DNA of 64,000 bases from Nostoc sp. FACHB-892 (GCF_014698795.1 NZ_JACJTR010000002.1:310001-374000), one strand, 5' to 3'. Positions 27,277-37,105 are shown, counted from the first letter of the stretch. A program made the numbers and translations. The notes: generated from the letters alone by a model not told the origin.

Positions 27277-27541
27277 CAGCGAAAGGGTTTAGACGGTCTT
27301 GGCGGCAGGGTACTTCGAGGATATAATTTTCCTCAGTCGCTATCTGACGTAGTTCTTTGAAAGCATCAGCTAAAGAAATCTTTTCGCGTTGATTGCGCCA
27401 CGTCAAAAATTCTTCAAACATCTCAGCTTCAACAACAACAGCCACCAGTTGATTTCGGTTGTAGATGAGTTGCGGTTCTTTAGTTACGGCATGAATCAGT
27501 TCGGAGAACCTCTGTTTCGCTTCTGCAATTCTCCAGTTCAT
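27251..27541 (-). CDS. Phd/YefM-type antitoxin
   Basis: MNWRIAEAKQRFSELIHAV is the DNA-binding N-terminus of the Phd/YefM family, and PQLIYNRNQLVAVVVEAEMF the core fold. The C-terminal tail (LNPFADAIDDFSL) should wrap the toxin. The frame is open from 27583, but the ATG at 27541 directly follows GAGGTAGGAGA and matches family length (96 residues). It should repress its own operon and neutralise the VapC encoded downstream. Confidence 0.85.
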   Translation of the reverse strand: MNWRIAEAKQRFSELIHAVTKEPQLIYNRNQLVAVVVEAEMFEEFLTWRNQREKISLADAFKELRQIATEENYILEVPCRQDRLNPFADAIDDFSL

Positions 27542-27639
27542 TCTCCTACCTCTTTTATTCATAATCATGTCTATAATAGACATGATTTATATCTATAATT
27601 TATTTTTTGCCAGAGAGCGATGTCTACGATGGGCTATTT

Positions 27640-28203
27640 CTAACCACCCATTTTTAACCATCCAAAAACTTGATTGACGGTTATTGCAAGTTGAATTTCT
27701 GGTAATACAGGCAAAAAATCTTCTCCCTGGAGTAACACTGGTTGTTGCTCTGGTAAAAATACCAAAATACTGGAATCATCAGGGTCAAGAAACCATCCAA
27801 GGCGGCTACCATACTTTAGACAGTAGAGAATGTTGCCAATTACTTTGTTGGGTTTTTGTTCTGGGGAAAGAATCTCAATCGTCCAGTCTGGCGGAAGTTC
27901 AAAATTATCAGGTACTTCATTATCAACGGTGAACGGTATGCGTCCCCACTGAAATACAGCTACATCAGGTACAATTGACCGTTCCCCAAAACTACACCGT
28001 AATTCGGGAAATGCATAGGCAATTTTCTGATTCTCTGTGACTTCATTAACAACAGCACCGAGTTTGCCTTGCAAGCGGCTATGTCTCCCTTTCGGCATTG
28101 GCTTAGAAATAATCTCACCGTTAATATATTCACTTGTAGGCTTTGTTTCTGGGAGCTTCAGAAACTCCTCCAGGGTAAGTCGTTGAGTAGTTGTAGCGCT
28201 CAT
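27640..28203 (-). CDS. Uma2 family (DUF820) putative endonuclease
   Basis: A 187-residue protein of the DUF820/Uma2 family, which has a PD-(D/E)XK restriction-endonuclease fold and is greatly expanded in cyanobacteria. Visible motifs are LTLEEFLKLPETKPTSEYI at the start, IVPDVAVFQW with the active-site Asp, and PDWTIEILSPEQ with the Glu; the usual lysine is shifted (KPNKVIGNILYCLKYG). The biological role is unknown. A second family member is encoded at 50.2 kb. It follows the VapC locus in the same direction. Confidence 0.88.
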   Translation of the reverse strand: MSATTTQRLTLEEFLKLPETKPTSEYINGEIISKPMPKGRHSRLQGKLGAVVNEVTENQKIAYAFPELRCSFGERSIVPDVAVFQWGRIPFTVDNEVPDNFELPPDWTIEILSPEQKPNKVIGNILYCLKYGSRLGWFLDPDDSSILVFLPEQQPVLLQGEDFLPVLPEIQLAITVNQVFGWLKMGG

Positions 28204-28314
28204 AGCTCCTAAATCCCTCGAAGATGTGTTTTTAGTCTAGCAGTGATTTAGGATGCGTTTACCGAGTGTAACGCACCCTAAATTAAAGGCAGAATTGCAA
28301 CTCTTAATTACGAA

Positions 28315-28854
28315 TTATTTCCGCACCACCACTAAAGTTCCATTCCTAGCCCAGTTATAAACATTGCGTGCTTGCTTAACAGGCAAATTCACGCAACCGT
28401 GGCTGACTGGAGTTCCAAAACGATTATGCCAGTAAGCGCCGTGGATGGCATAGCCTCTGTAGAAATACATTGTGTAAGGAACGTCAGGAATGTTGTAGCC
28501 TCTGCCTCGCATCCGGTGAGTGCGATACTTAGAATTAATCCGAAATCTACCTATAGGTGTAGGGGTTGATCGCTTGCCTCCAGAAATGCGATATGAATAA
28601 ACAAGTCTTTTACCTTCCCATGCACGTAAGCGTTGCTCTGACAAATCAATTTCAATCCAGCGAGTTTGGGATGTTTGTCTAATATTAGATGCAGTGATGT
28701 TGTTTTCATTTACTGACGCGGCTGTTGCTGTAGTAAAGTTCGGTGTACCTGCTAAAGGTGATGACCAAGAGAATAAAGTTGTCATCATCAGCGCCACGCC
28801 TGTACAAAAAGTTCCTGAAGAACGAATCCTACCACTGCGAATCCAAGATTGCAT
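28315..28854 (-). CDS. L,D-transpeptidase (YkuD domain)
   Basis: The 179-residue protein has an N-terminal hydrophobic signal or anchor ([15 protein letters not shown]) and a YkuD domain starting [16 protein letters not shown]. The catalytic motif is [20 protein letters not shown], with the cysteine nucleophile and both histidines. Such enzymes form 3-3 cross-links in peptidoglycan or attach proteins to it. A close paralogue is encoded 0.5 kb upstream in the same direction (29358-29873), suggesting a tandem duplication. Confidence 0.92.
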   Translation of the reverse strand: MQSWIRSGRIRSSGTFCTGVALMMTTLFSWSSPLAGTPNFTTATAASVNENNITASNIRQTSQTRWIEIDLSEQRLRAWEGKRLVYSYRISGGKRSTPTPIGRFRINSKYRTHRMRGRGYNIPDVPYTMYFYRGYAIHGAYWHNRFGTPVSHGCVNLPVKQARNVYNWARNGTLVVVRK

Positions 28855-29357
28855 TATGCCTTGCCTTATAAACTACGCAAAAATTATGAAGTGAAGTAAC
28901 TTTCTGGAAAACTACAAATTTTCAGATCGACTACTTGTTTACTGTCGAGGATTTACGCAATTCATCCGCTAATGCTTTTCAAAACAAGTCCTAAGCTAAT
29001 CTGCATCCAATTTGCACATTTGTCATTTGTCCTTGATTAAATGATGAGTTCTAATTAATGACCGATGACTAATGACTAACTAGAAAGGACACCTTTAAAA
29101 AAATATGTCATTTAAATGCCTAAATACAAACTTTCCCCAAATTTATATTTGCATTTTTAATTTCACACAGGAATTGTCAGGATCTACGCTTATTTTATTG
29201 GGCAAATCGTTAAATGCCCGCTTCTATATTTTATTTCAAATTCCGTAATTCCGACTCCGAAGATTCCCAGCATAAAATATTGCTGGGAATCACTCAATTG
29301 TCTTGATTTGTTGTTATTAATGATTTTCTCTAAATTGCCTTTTAGTTGCTTCACCTA
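28855..29357. other. Intergenic region between two L,D-transpeptidase genes
   Basis: No gene is supported. The stretch at 29050-29090 holds TAATGACTAATGAC-type dispersed repeats, and 29260-29295 has an inverted pair (TCCCAGCA/TGCTGGGA) around AATATT that could be a terminator for the upstream transpeptidase gene. Confidence 0.45.
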
Positions 29358-29873
29358 CTATTTCTGAATTACTACTGGTGTTCCTACCGATGCCCACTCA
29401 AATAGCCATTTAGCATGTTTCGGTGCGAGATTCACACAGCCGTGGCTGACTGGAGTGCCAAACCTTTTATGCCAGTAAGCTCCGTGAATACCGTAGTTAC
29501 CTTGGTAAAACATCGCATGAGGAACGTTAGGGACATCGTAGCCATTCCCGCGCATCCGTGTAGTTTTGAACTTGGATTGAATATTAAAAGTACCAATAAG
29601 AGTGGGAGTGGATTTTTTGCCAGAGGAAATAGCACTTCCATAAACCACTCTGTCACCTTCCCAAGCTATTAACCGTTGCTTTGAAAGATCAATTTGAATC
29701 CAGCGTTTATCCGATTTTTGTAATGTCTGGATTTTTTGTGCAATCACTTGATTTTTGGAATTCGCCCAAACTTCACGGGTTCCAGTAGTAGTAAAAACAC
29801 TTACGGACAGTGCTGTACCAGTGAGGAGTATTTGTAAGCGACGCACCCAGTCAGTATAAATCAGTTTTTTCAT
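29358..29873 (-). CDS. L,D-transpeptidase (YkuD domain), paralogue
   Basis: A 171-residue paralogue of the gene at 28315. The signal peptide is MKKLIYTDWVRRLQILLTGT with cleavage near AN-SKNQ. The YkuD domain begins WIQIDLSKQRLIAWEG, and [20 protein letters not shown] is the complete active site. The frame is open to 29888, but the ATG at 29873 fits a signal peptide better. The two paralogues differ mainly in the N-terminal region. Confidence 0.9.
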   Translation of the reverse strand: MKKLIYTDWVRRLQILLTGTALSVSVFTTTGTREVWANSKNQVIAQKIQTLQKSDKRWIQIDLSKQRLIAWEGDRVVYGSAISSGKKSTPTLIGTFNIQSKFKTTRMRGNGYDVPNVPHAMFYQGNYGIHGAYWHKRFGTPVSHGCVNLAPKHAKWLFEWASVGTPVVIQK

Positions 29874-29986
29874 TTTAGATACACTCACACTTAAATCATC
29901 AAGTCTTGAGAAACTTATCAGTTTTCACCTTTATTTCCCTATCTATTACTTTAATAGACGTGAACTTTTGATGATTTGATTCTAAG

Positions 29987-30619
29987 TTAACCTAACTGTT
30001 GTACCAGCTTTTTTGCTCCAGATGCGATCGCTTCCCAATTCCTCTCTGTAACAAGCTTTTTGGGAAATAATTCACCGCTTAAACCGACAGCGATCGCTCC
30101 GGCTTGTAAAAATTCTTTAGCATTTTCTAAAGTCACGCCGCCAGTAGGAATTAAGGGAATTTGACCTAGTGGCCCTTGCAAACTTTTGATATAGTCCACT
30201 CCTCCCACTGCTTGTACGGGGAATACTTTTACACAACTAGCGCCCTGACTCCAGGCGGTAACAATTTCTGTAGGAGTCATAGCTCCTGGGATGATGGGTA
30301 CATCTTTTTCTTGTGCTGCTTTAATCATTGCGGAGTCAACATAGGGTGTGAAGAGGAATTGCGCCCCAGATGCAATCGCTTCTTGCAACTGTTGCACATT
30401 GAATAGCGTACCAGTGCCAATGGTACAGGCTGGTAATTCTGAACGTAGTTGACTGATTAATTCCCCAGCGCCATCGCTATTCCAGGTAATCTCAATTAAA
30501 TGCATTCCTCCAGATGCTACAGCCATTGCCATTTGCTGCCCTACTTCGATTTTAGGGGCGCGGATGACTGCGATCGCCCGATGTTTTTGCAACTGTGATA
30601 ACCAAATTTGATTAGGCAT
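29987..30619 (-). CDS. eda: KDPG/KHG aldolase
   Basis: Bifunctional 4-hydroxy-2-oxoglutarate / 2-dehydro-3-deoxyphosphogluconate aldolase, the last enzyme of the Entner-Doudoroff route, giving pyruvate and glyceraldehyde 3-phosphate. HLIEITWNS has the catalytic Glu, CVKVFPVQAVGG has the Schiff-base lysine, and LIPTGGV the phosphate-binding glycines. The 210 residues are the normal length. No edd or kinase gene is adjacent, though the window starts with a PfkB kinase tail that could in principle be a KDG kinase. Confidence 0.92.
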   Translation of the reverse strand: MPNQIWLSQLQKHRAIAVIRAPKIEVGQQMAMAVASGGMHLIEITWNSDGAGELISQLRSELPACTIGTGTLFNVQQLQEAIASGAQFLFTPYVDSAMIKAAQEKDVPIIPGAMTPTEIVTAWSQGASCVKVFPVQAVGGVDYIKSLQGPLGQIPLIPTGGVTLENAKEFLQAGAIAVGLSGELFPKKLVTERNWEAIASGAKKLVQQLG

Positions 30620-31032
30620 TTTGACTGGAAATTAGCGATTGGGAAACTCGATGCCCCTTTTGAGAATAAGGGTAATGGGGATTAAGGATTCAAGATTGGG
30701 TTAATATCAAGCAAATCTTCTCAGTCCTTATTCCCCAATACAAGCGTGACATAGTAAGAGCGATCAATTCTCAAGCTTGCTTCTTGTATCAAGTTATGTT
30801 CACGTAGCATCCATCCTATAGAGATGAAATACGATCGCGGCAGGTAGCCTGGCAATGCCCAAGTACGGAATGTTAGTAATAGACTGCAACTACACCTGTT
30901 GTAGACATCGCCTAATCTTGCTTCCTTTACATTACTTTAGAGACAGTCTTTGAAAACTCAGCCTAATTCTTCTAGTAGAGGAGAGAGCTAGTTAAAAATG
31001 CATATACTGCAATTACCAAGCAATAGTTTGAT

Positions 31033-31070
31033 AAGCTCCTATATTCAAGACCTACTAGGAGCTTTTTTTT
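31033..31070 (+). terminator. Orphan rho-independent terminator (possible sRNA or tiny-ORF gene upstream)
   Basis: AAGCTCCTA and TAGGAGCTT form a perfect 9-bp stem with a 14-base loop and eight Ts. No annotated gene ends here. Upstream, ATG at 30998 opens a 24-codon frame (MHILQLPSNSLIS...) whose stop lies beyond the stem, and GAGGAG occurs 14 bases before it. The 30620-31032 stretch otherwise shows no gene; it could encode a small RNA. Confidence 0.7.
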
Positions 31071-31233
31071 AATGGATTATCTAGTTTAATTAAGGTATAT
31101 ATCAAAAAATCGGCATTGCAATTAAACTCTTCCTTATGGTTATTAATGATTAATTCTGATGATAGATGGAATCAAAAGATTAAGATTGATACTATATATT
31201 CGTGAGTGAAAAACGTTTACCGAATTAATAACA

Positions 31234-31506
31234 ATGAATATTCTTGCTTGGATTGTTTTAGGTCTAATTGCTGGTGCGATCGCTAAGGCTATCTATCCTG
31301 GTCATCAAGGTGGCGGAATTCTAGGAACAATCTTACTAGGAATGATAGGTGCTTTGATTGGCGGTAGCTTAGGTGTATTCTTCAATACGGGAACCTTAGC
31401 TATAACAGGCACTAGTCTCAGTATTCCTGGTGTTGCATTAGCAGTTCTTGGTGCAATTATTGCAGTTTTCCTGTGGAACTTGTTAACTCGTCGCAGTGCT
31501 GTATAA
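31234..31506 (+). CDS. GlsB/YeaQ/YmgE family stress-response membrane protein
   Basis: A 90-residue membrane protein with three hydrophobic helices. NILAWIVLGLIAGAIAKAI, GGILGTILLGMIGALIGG and the final ALAVLGAIIAVFLWNLL are typical of this family (formerly 'transglycosylase-associated protein'). Function is poorly known; members respond to envelope or osmotic stress. It has its own terminator at 31575-31613. Confidence 0.93.
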   Translation: MNILAWIVLGLIAGAIAKAIYPGHQGGGILGTILLGMIGALIGGSLGVFFNTGTLAITGTSLSIPGVALAVLGAIIAVFLWNLLTRRSAV

Positions 31507-31574
31507 GAGCAAATTGCGAATAATGAGTGACAAAAATTTAGGAGATTCATTTAATTATTATGAATTAAATCCAA

Positions 31575-31613
31575 AAAACAGCGCTAGCCAAATATAAGCT
31601 AGCGCTGTTTTTT
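31575..31613 (+). terminator. Strong rho-independent terminator
   Basis: AACAGCGCTAGC and GCTAGCGCTGTT form a perfect 12-bp stem with a 9-base loop followed by a T-run. It ends the gene for the small stress-response protein. Confidence 0.9.
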
Positions 31614-31763
31614 AATTATTAATAAATAAAATAACAATTGGTAGTAATCTAATACCGTGCGATCGCTGTTAAAAAACTTCTGGTCATTCTTGCGAATATG
31701 AGTTGATGCACATATTGGACATTGCATAACAATGGCTATGATGTGCTACGCCTACGCACTAAT

Positions 31764-32627
31764 TCATCTTTTTATTCTGGAATACCTAGCTTTGTGAAAG
31801 ACCCGAAACGCGGAGATATTCAAGATTACCCCTAGTGTAATCTTGAGTACCGATGCTGGAAAAAGGTCGACAAGCATCCCTCCAATAATGGCTCCAATCA
31901 CGGAACCAACTCCCATAGGCGCGATGGTATTGCTCAACGCTCTACGATCTACAAATGCACCTCGACTAGCATATTTGATAACCCCTACAAGTACAGTTGG
32001 TAAGCTAACTAGAAGACTGGCTGTACCTGCTGTCTTAATATCTGCACCAAAAGCGAAAATAAGTGTTGGGATAATAACTTCACCCCCTGCAACCCCAAGT
32101 AGACTGCTTACCAGCCCAATTGCTAGTCCAAATAAGATACCTGCCAAAATGCGCCAACTTAAAGCAGGGGGTAAAAGGGCTGGTATTTGTTGAGGTAGAA
32201 AACCCTCGACTATCAAGGCAATGCCAATGAATACCAATAGCACTAAGATGATTCGTTCAAGCTGTTCGTTTGAGAGCTTTGCCGCGATCACTACCCCAAA
32301 AAAAGCAGTGATAACCGCTCCGGCAATCAAGGAGAAGATTACAGGCAGCAATGGAATAATCGGGCTGAAGGAAAGCCTACTGCCCCGAATTACTAAGGAT
32401 GCAGCAATCGTAATCAAGCTGACAGCCAAGTTGATAGGCACAGCCTGCCGCACTGAATAGCCCAATGTTCCAGCAAGGACTGGCAACCGAAACTCTGCAC
32501 CCCCCAAGCCAATCAGCCCTCCTAATAGCCCAATTGGCACGGCATAAAGAAAGGATAATCGGAAACGGCGTACTTCCAAGCTTGTATTTGTAGGCTCCAG
32601 AGCAGACGGGTTCTTCTTTTTCATCAA
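31764..32627 (-). CDS. Sulfite exporter TauE/SafE family permease
   Basis: A 287-residue membrane protein with about eight helices. GLLGGLIGLGGAEFRLPVL and GLVSSLLGVAGGEVIIPTL are the two repeated family signatures. The family exports sulfite or organosulfonates, or moves other anions; substrate cannot be decided. It is transcribed away from an IS graveyard (32.7-34.1 kb) and stands alone. Confidence 0.9.
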   Translation of the reverse strand: MMKKKNPSALEPTNTSLEVRRFRLSFLYAVPIGLLGGLIGLGGAEFRLPVLAGTLGYSVRQAVPINLAVSLITIAASLVIRGSRLSFSPIIPLLPVIFSLIAGAVITAFFGVVIAAKLSNEQLERIILVLLVFIGIALIVEGFLPQQIPALLPPALSWRILAGILFGLAIGLVSSLLGVAGGEVIIPTLIFAFGADIKTAGTASLLVSLPTVLVGVIKYASRGAFVDRRALSNTIAPMGVGSVIGAIIGGMLVDLFPASVLKITLGVILNISAFRVFHKARYSRIKR

Positions 32628-32734
32628 TTTTCTGAGAATCTGTTAGGGTGCGTTATAAACATTAGTTCATCATGCACCGAAAGTCTGGGATGGTACGTTA
32701 GCCTACCTGACTTTTGGCGTTGCATAATTAAGGG

Positions 32735-32990
32735 ATGAACTGTCCACATTGTGCATCCAACCTTATCCGTAAGAACAGACATCGTCGTAGTAAACAGAAC
32801 TACATCTGTGTCTTTTGCGACGTGCGTTTTGCCCCGCTTCTCTACGAGACGCTACGCGAACGCTAACGCCAATTTATAGAATCATATTCAAAACGCGGAT
32901 ACGACGAAATTAAACAACAATGTCTAACCATGTATGTAAATGGCATTGATTTTCGTGCTATTGAGCGGCTGACTGGAGTCATATCATGTC
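32735..32990 (+). pseudogene. IS1-family transposase (InsA-like) relic
   Basis: The frame starts MNCPHCASNLIRKN and continues YICVFCDVRF, the zinc ribbon of IS1-type InsA. It then runs through a dispersed repeat (TACGAGACGCTACGCGAACG) that brings a TAA stop, and resumes in the same frame with SYSKRGYDEIKQQC and MYVNGIDFRAIERLTGV, the InsA helix-turn-helix. The remainder is lost where it meets C-rich repeat DNA and the IS4-like relic. Confidence 0.75.
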
Positions 32991-33048
32991 CGGTTGATTG
33001 CTTATTAAACCTGAAGAACCCCACCCCCAACCCCCTCCCCGTTCACGG

Positions 33049-33067
33049 CTACGGTGTACACACAAGT
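33049..33067. repeat. Terminal inverted repeat of the IS4-like relic
   Basis: CTACGGTGTACACACAAGT matches both ends of the MITE at 5207-5398. The partner end is not found near 34.1 kb, consistent with truncation on that side. Confidence 0.75.
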
Positions 33068-34101
33068 CGGCCCAGAGCGAGTTTCCAGCCAAAAAAGGTG
33101 GATTCAAACTGCTCAAGTCCGCGACTCAACGTAGTAATACCAGGAGGTTTTTGAGACTTGTAACCAGACCAACCACCAAGTCGAGCAATAATCCAAGTAG
33201 CCCAAGCCAGGGTTTGAGGAGGATAGGGATTTTGTTGCAGTCGAGTTTTACCCTCTAAAGTAAGCGCAAGAGTAGATAAACAATGTTGTTGCTCGTGAGA
33301 AAAAGCAACAGTAGCTGGTAAATCAGGATTATCCCGTCCAAAAATCAGTTGTAAAATTCGCACAGCAACAGACAAAGCTAATACGGTTAGTCGTTGAATG
33401 GCGGCAATCGATTCTAATTGGGTAGCTTCAAGATTTAATCCCGCAGTTTTCAGGGTGGCAAAGAGTTGTTCAATTCGCCATCGCCATGTGTACCATCGAA
33501 TCACTTGTAGTCCTTGCTCTAAACAAACAACTTGGTGGGTAGTGAGCAATCGCCAATGAATCGGTTGTTGACCTGGTGGTGGATTTACTTCCACTGCTTC
33601 AACAGCGTAAAGCGTCAGACTAGGGGCATAGTCTTGCCCATTCAATTTATCTGGACGTTGAATTGTCACTCTTCCACGGCGAACAATTAATAATGCTTCT
33701 CTTGCTGTTCTACCGATACGTGCATCTGCTGGGACATCTACTATGTAAGTCCCCTCGCTCGGCTGTTGGTTTAAGTATGTATAAAGTGATGGGGTCTTTC
33801 CCACAAGGCGACGGTCAATGCGCGCTCTGACCAGCACATGATTGTCGTGATTTGGGACTGTGGCGAATTCCTCATACATATCGCTTTCGCGGTCGGCGAT
33901 GTGAGTCACGATTTTGGCATTACCAATAGTTAAACATTTTTGCGTTTCTTCGGCAGAACGTAGCCACTTGTATGATTCTTTCTTTTCTATTGGTAATAGG
34001 TGGTAGTTGCGCTCATGCTTATCTTGATGGTTAATATCTCTCGTCCACAGTTTTACTGTGCTGAGACCGTAGTGCCAAAACCTTTGCCAAACTGTGAAAA
34101 A
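33049..34101 (-). mobile_element. Truncated IS4-family transposase
   Basis: The minus-strand frame is open from 34101 without a start codon; a GTG at 33909 is only an internal codon. It encodes about 350 residues: LWTRD, ADRESDMYE (second acidic residue), the beta-strand insertion, and WRWRIEQLFATLKTAGLNLE, the Tn5/IS50-like Y-R-E region with the third acidic residue, ending GGWSGYKSQKPPG. Roughly the first 100 residues are missing against the usual 440-470. The final codons (VCTP-stop) lie within the 19-bp terminal inverted repeat at 33049-33067. Confidence 0.85.
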
Positions 34102-34287
34102 TTATTAAATGTTGGAAATGTTATTTTTACAAGCAACTTCGAGCGATCGCGTCATATCCAAGGAAACTCATAGCCATTCATCAAGTTATAAATCCGGCAA
34201 TGATCTTGCACTGGATCAAGTTGCTGAAGTAGCTGAAAATTTTTATAGCAATTGAGAAGCATCTGAAATTTCTCTGTATAAATTCAG

Positions 34288-35418
34288 TTATTTATTGACG
34301 TCCAGCAACCGCGAAGTTTCTAACCGACTCATCCACTTTTCTAAATAAACTCGATTACCTTTTTCCTCATTTGGATCTTTAGTATCCAAAGGATAAGGCA
34401 TCAGTCCCAAAATCGTTGCTGTCGTTACGCAAAACATCGATTTTTGGAAACTCATGCAAATTTGTACCCGCAAATCATCTTCACCCCGAAGACTGCGACG
34501 ATAAGTTTCGTGCAAATACTCTGGAAGATAATGACGCATATCCTGCATCAACAAGGTGGGAGGAATACCCGCACCGCCAATAGGTAAAGGATCGGCATAC
34601 AATGCGCCATATTGAAATCGCGTTTGATCTGGGGGAATTTGATATCCTTGGGCATTGTATGAAACTGTACCGTGGAAAGGCGTTCCCCGGAAAAATACTG
34701 CTTCTACATAAGGTATTGCTGTATCTGCTAAGAAGGTCAAACCAACGCTTTTGGGAATGATTTCATAGACCTCGCCTCGAATTTTGACGGCATAGGTAAT
34801 TGGGTTTGATGCATTTGCCACTAACCCTGCTTTAATGTGTTCTACAACTTGGGGAATTGACTTAATTTCGCCTCGGTCGTAGCGGTCTGATAAGTTAAGG
34901 AACATATCAGCCATGACTCGCCAGAATTGACCTAAACCAGTGTAGTAAGCAGAGACACGCAAGTTTTCTGTTAAGAAATCTGGAAACAGTTGGTTAATAG
35001 CCGAAATTAAGGGATTATTTTTAAATTTTGCAGCGATGACAGCTTGCGCTCTTTCTTGAAATTCTTCTGTATCTAAATACGTGTCTAGTCCGCCGCCACC
35101 GTGCCACATCATGGCTTTCATGCAATATTCGGCATATTCAAAATTAATTCGGTTATGCCACCAGTGACGGAGTAATTTCTGAAAAGAAACCTCTCCATTA
35201 AAGTATTTAAAAAATGGGAAAAATATTAAAAACTGATGCTCGGCAATATAATTAAGATTTTTTGAATAGGCATCTAAAACTACGCCATAACTTTTAAGAA
35301 TACCAACAACTTCCAGCACATTTTCTGGATTATCGGGAACTAATGCCTCTCCTTTTTGCAAACCTTCAATATACTCAGCTAAGGGATTGTGAGTCGCTTT
35401 CTTTTTAATCGTTACCAT
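34288..35418 (-). CDS. cupB: CO2 hydration protein of the NDH-1 CO2-uptake complex (probably CupB/ChpX)
   Basis: The protein binds the specialised NDH-1 complex and catalyses CO2 hydration to bicarbonate at the thylakoid. Family blocks visible include YAEYCMKAMMWHGGGGLDTY and FRGTPFHGTVSYNAQGYQ. The frame opens at 35532, but those residues are repeat DNA; the ATG at 35418 has GGAGAG six bases upstream, giving 376 residues. That length, the absence of a cupS gene, and the place next to ccm genes favour CupB (constitutive, low-affinity system) over CupA; the sequence itself does not settle it. It follows ndhF and ndhD in one operon-like run. Confidence 0.88.
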   Translation of the reverse strand: MVTIKKKATHNPLAEYIEGLQKGEALVPDNPENVLEVVGILKSYGVVLDAYSKNLNYIAEHQFLIFFPFFKYFNGEVSFQKLLRHWWHNRINFEYAEYCMKAMMWHGGGGLDTYLDTEEFQERAQAVIAAKFKNNPLISAINQLFPDFLTENLRVSAYYTGLGQFWRVMADMFLNLSDRYDRGEIKSIPQVVEHIKAGLVANASNPITYAVKIRGEVYEIIPKSVGLTFLADTAIPYVEAVFFRGTPFHGTVSYNAQGYQIPPDQTRFQYGALYADPLPIGGAGIPPTLLMQDMRHYLPEYLHETYRRSLRGEDDLRVQICMSFQKSMFCVTTATILGLMPYPLDTKDPNEEKGNRVYLEKWMSRLETSRLLDVNK

Positions 35419-35602
35419 TGCTATCTCTCCAAAAAATTTAGGGATTAGGGATTGGGTACTGGGTACTGGGCATTGGGCATTGGGAAGGCAGTGCGGTCTT
35501 GGGGTCTCCCCAAGTGGAGCAACTGCCGTCATTGGGCATTGGGAAAACTTTTTCCCGTTCCCAGTCCCTAGTCACCAATCCCTAATCCCCATTCCCTATA
35601 CC
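35419..35602. repeat. Cluster of dispersed repeats between cup gene and ndhD
   Basis: It contains GGGATTGGGTACTGGG/GGGCATTGGG iterations, a hairpin of CTTGGGG-TCT-CCCCAAG, and CCCTAATCCCCATTCCC repeats. Part is read into the spurious N-terminal extension of the cup frame. No gene. Confidence 0.8.
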
Positions 35603-37105
35603 CTAATCCCCATTCCCCACTTTATCCAAGGACACTGCTACTACTACGTTTTGGCTATTCACCATTGCTGTAATTGTTGGTTCAGTCCAGCGTGCTAACC
35701 AACCAGGTTGAATACCGAAAATCACAATCAGCACAGCTAAAATTGCAGCTGGACCGCGATCGCTCCAATACACCCGTGGTAAGTTGGTAACTTGTGCAGA
35801 TAAGCGTCCAAAAAAGGCACGGTTGAGAAGTATTAGGAAGTAAACCGCAGTTAAGCCTGTACCAATCATCGATAGCAGGGTTTGCACTGGAAAAACTGGG
35901 AAACTCCCCCGAAAAACGATGAATTCCGAAATAAACCCGACCATTCCCGGTATTCCAGCGCTGGCCATCGCTCCCACAACAATCAAGCTACCAATTACGG
36001 GCATACCACGTTCTGGGTTCAGCAGTCCTTGGAGAACTTCTAAATCCCGGCTTCCGGCTTTTTTATACACAACCCCTACCAGTAAAAACAGCATGGCGGA
36101 AATTAAGCCGTGGCTAATCATCTGCATCACAGCACCCAACACACTTAATGGTGTGGAAGCTGCCGCAGCTAAAAGCACATAGCCCATGTGTCCAATGGAA
36201 CTGTATGCTACCATTTTTTTCATATCGGTCTGAGCGATCGCACATGATGCACCATACAATACACTCACTACAGCCCAAGTCGCTAACCAAGGAGCCACAT
36301 AAGCCCAAGCTTCTGGTAATAAGTTCATACCAAACCGCAGTAAGCCATAAGTTCCTAACTTCAACAATACCCCAGCCAACAGCACAGAAATTGGTGTAGA
36401 AGCTTCAACGTGAGCATCTGGCAACCAAGTATGGAAGGGAACCAAGGGAATTTTAATGCCGAAACCTACCACAATCCCTGCTAGCAGTAAAAGCTGTGTC
36501 GCTAAAGGTAGAGTCGTAGAGTTCAAGGTTGATAGTGCAAAGCTAGAGGAACCACTCAGCCAAACCATACCGAGGAAACTTGCTAAAATCAAGATTCCTG
36601 AAACGGCAGTATAAATAAGAAATTTTGTTGCAGCATAACCCCGCTTTTCCCCACCCCAAATGGCTATCAAAAGATATAGCGGGATTAGTTCCAATTCGTA
36701 AAACAAGAAAAATAGTAGTAAATCCTGTGCCAGAAAAGCTCCAGTCACCCCAACGCTTAATAATAGTATCAAAGAGTAATAAAATTTAGGACGCTGTAGG
36801 GATTCGTCGCTGCTGTAGATGGCAATGCAAGTTAACAATCCATTTAAAACCAGCAGTGGCAAAGATAAACCATCTATTCCCAGATTATAGTTCAAGCCTA
36901 AAACATCTATCCAAGTTAGAGACTCGGCAAACTGTTGAGTTATTTCCCCTGGATGGAACTGAATTGCGAGTACTATTGTCCACAAGAAAGCGATACTGGC
37001 AAAGATTAAAGCCACCCCACGGGCAAATTTGTCACTGATGCCAGAGGGCGAGAAACCAATTAAAGCTGCACCGATTAACGGCACTAGAATTAAAACACTA
37101 AGCAT
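35603..37105 (-). CDS. ndhD4: NAD(P)H-quinone oxidoreductase subunit 4 (NdhD, CO2-uptake type)
   Basis: A polytopic proton-pumping subunit of NDH-1, about 14 helices in 500 residues. FFLFYELELIPLYLLIAIWG carries the conserved Glu of the pump, PLVPFHTWLPDAHVEASTPISV and KMVAYSSIGHMGYVLLA are NuoM/NdhD signatures. Because it sits between an ndhF and a CO2-hydration gene, it belongs to a CO2-uptake complex, i.e. NdhD3 or NdhD4; D4 is inferred from the neighbourhood. The last codons run up to a repeat cluster. Spacing from ndhF is 76 bases of G-rich repeat DNA. Confidence 0.9.
   Translation of the reverse strand: MLSVLILVPLIGAALIGFSPSGISDKFARGVALIFASIAFLWTIVLAIQFHPGEITQQFAESLTWIDVLGLNYNLGIDGLSLPLLVLNGLLTCIAIYSSDESLQRPKFYYSLILLLSVGVTGAFLAQDLLLFFLFYELELIPLYLLIAIWGGEKRGYAATKFLIYTAVSGILILASFLGMVWLSGSSSFALSTLNSTTLPLATQLLLLAGIVVGFGIKIPLVPFHTWLPDAHVEASTPISVLLAGVLLKLGTYGLLRFGMNLLPEAWAYVAPWLATWAVVSVLYGASCAIAQTDMKKMVAYSSIGHMGYVLLAAAASTPLSVLGAVMQMISHGLISAMLFLLVGVVYKKAGSRDLEVLQGLLNPERGMPVIGSLIVVGAMASAGIPGMVGFISEFIVFRGSFPVFPVQTLLSMIGTGLTAVYFLILLNRAFFGRLSAQVTNLPRVYWSDRGPAAILAVLIVIFGIQPGWLARWTEPTITAMVNSQNVVVAVSLDKVGNGD

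Noticed and set aside
33909..33909. GTG start for an intact 286-residue transposase
   Set aside because: The frame continues upstream with transposase-like sequence up to 34101, so the GTG is an internal codon of a truncated gene.
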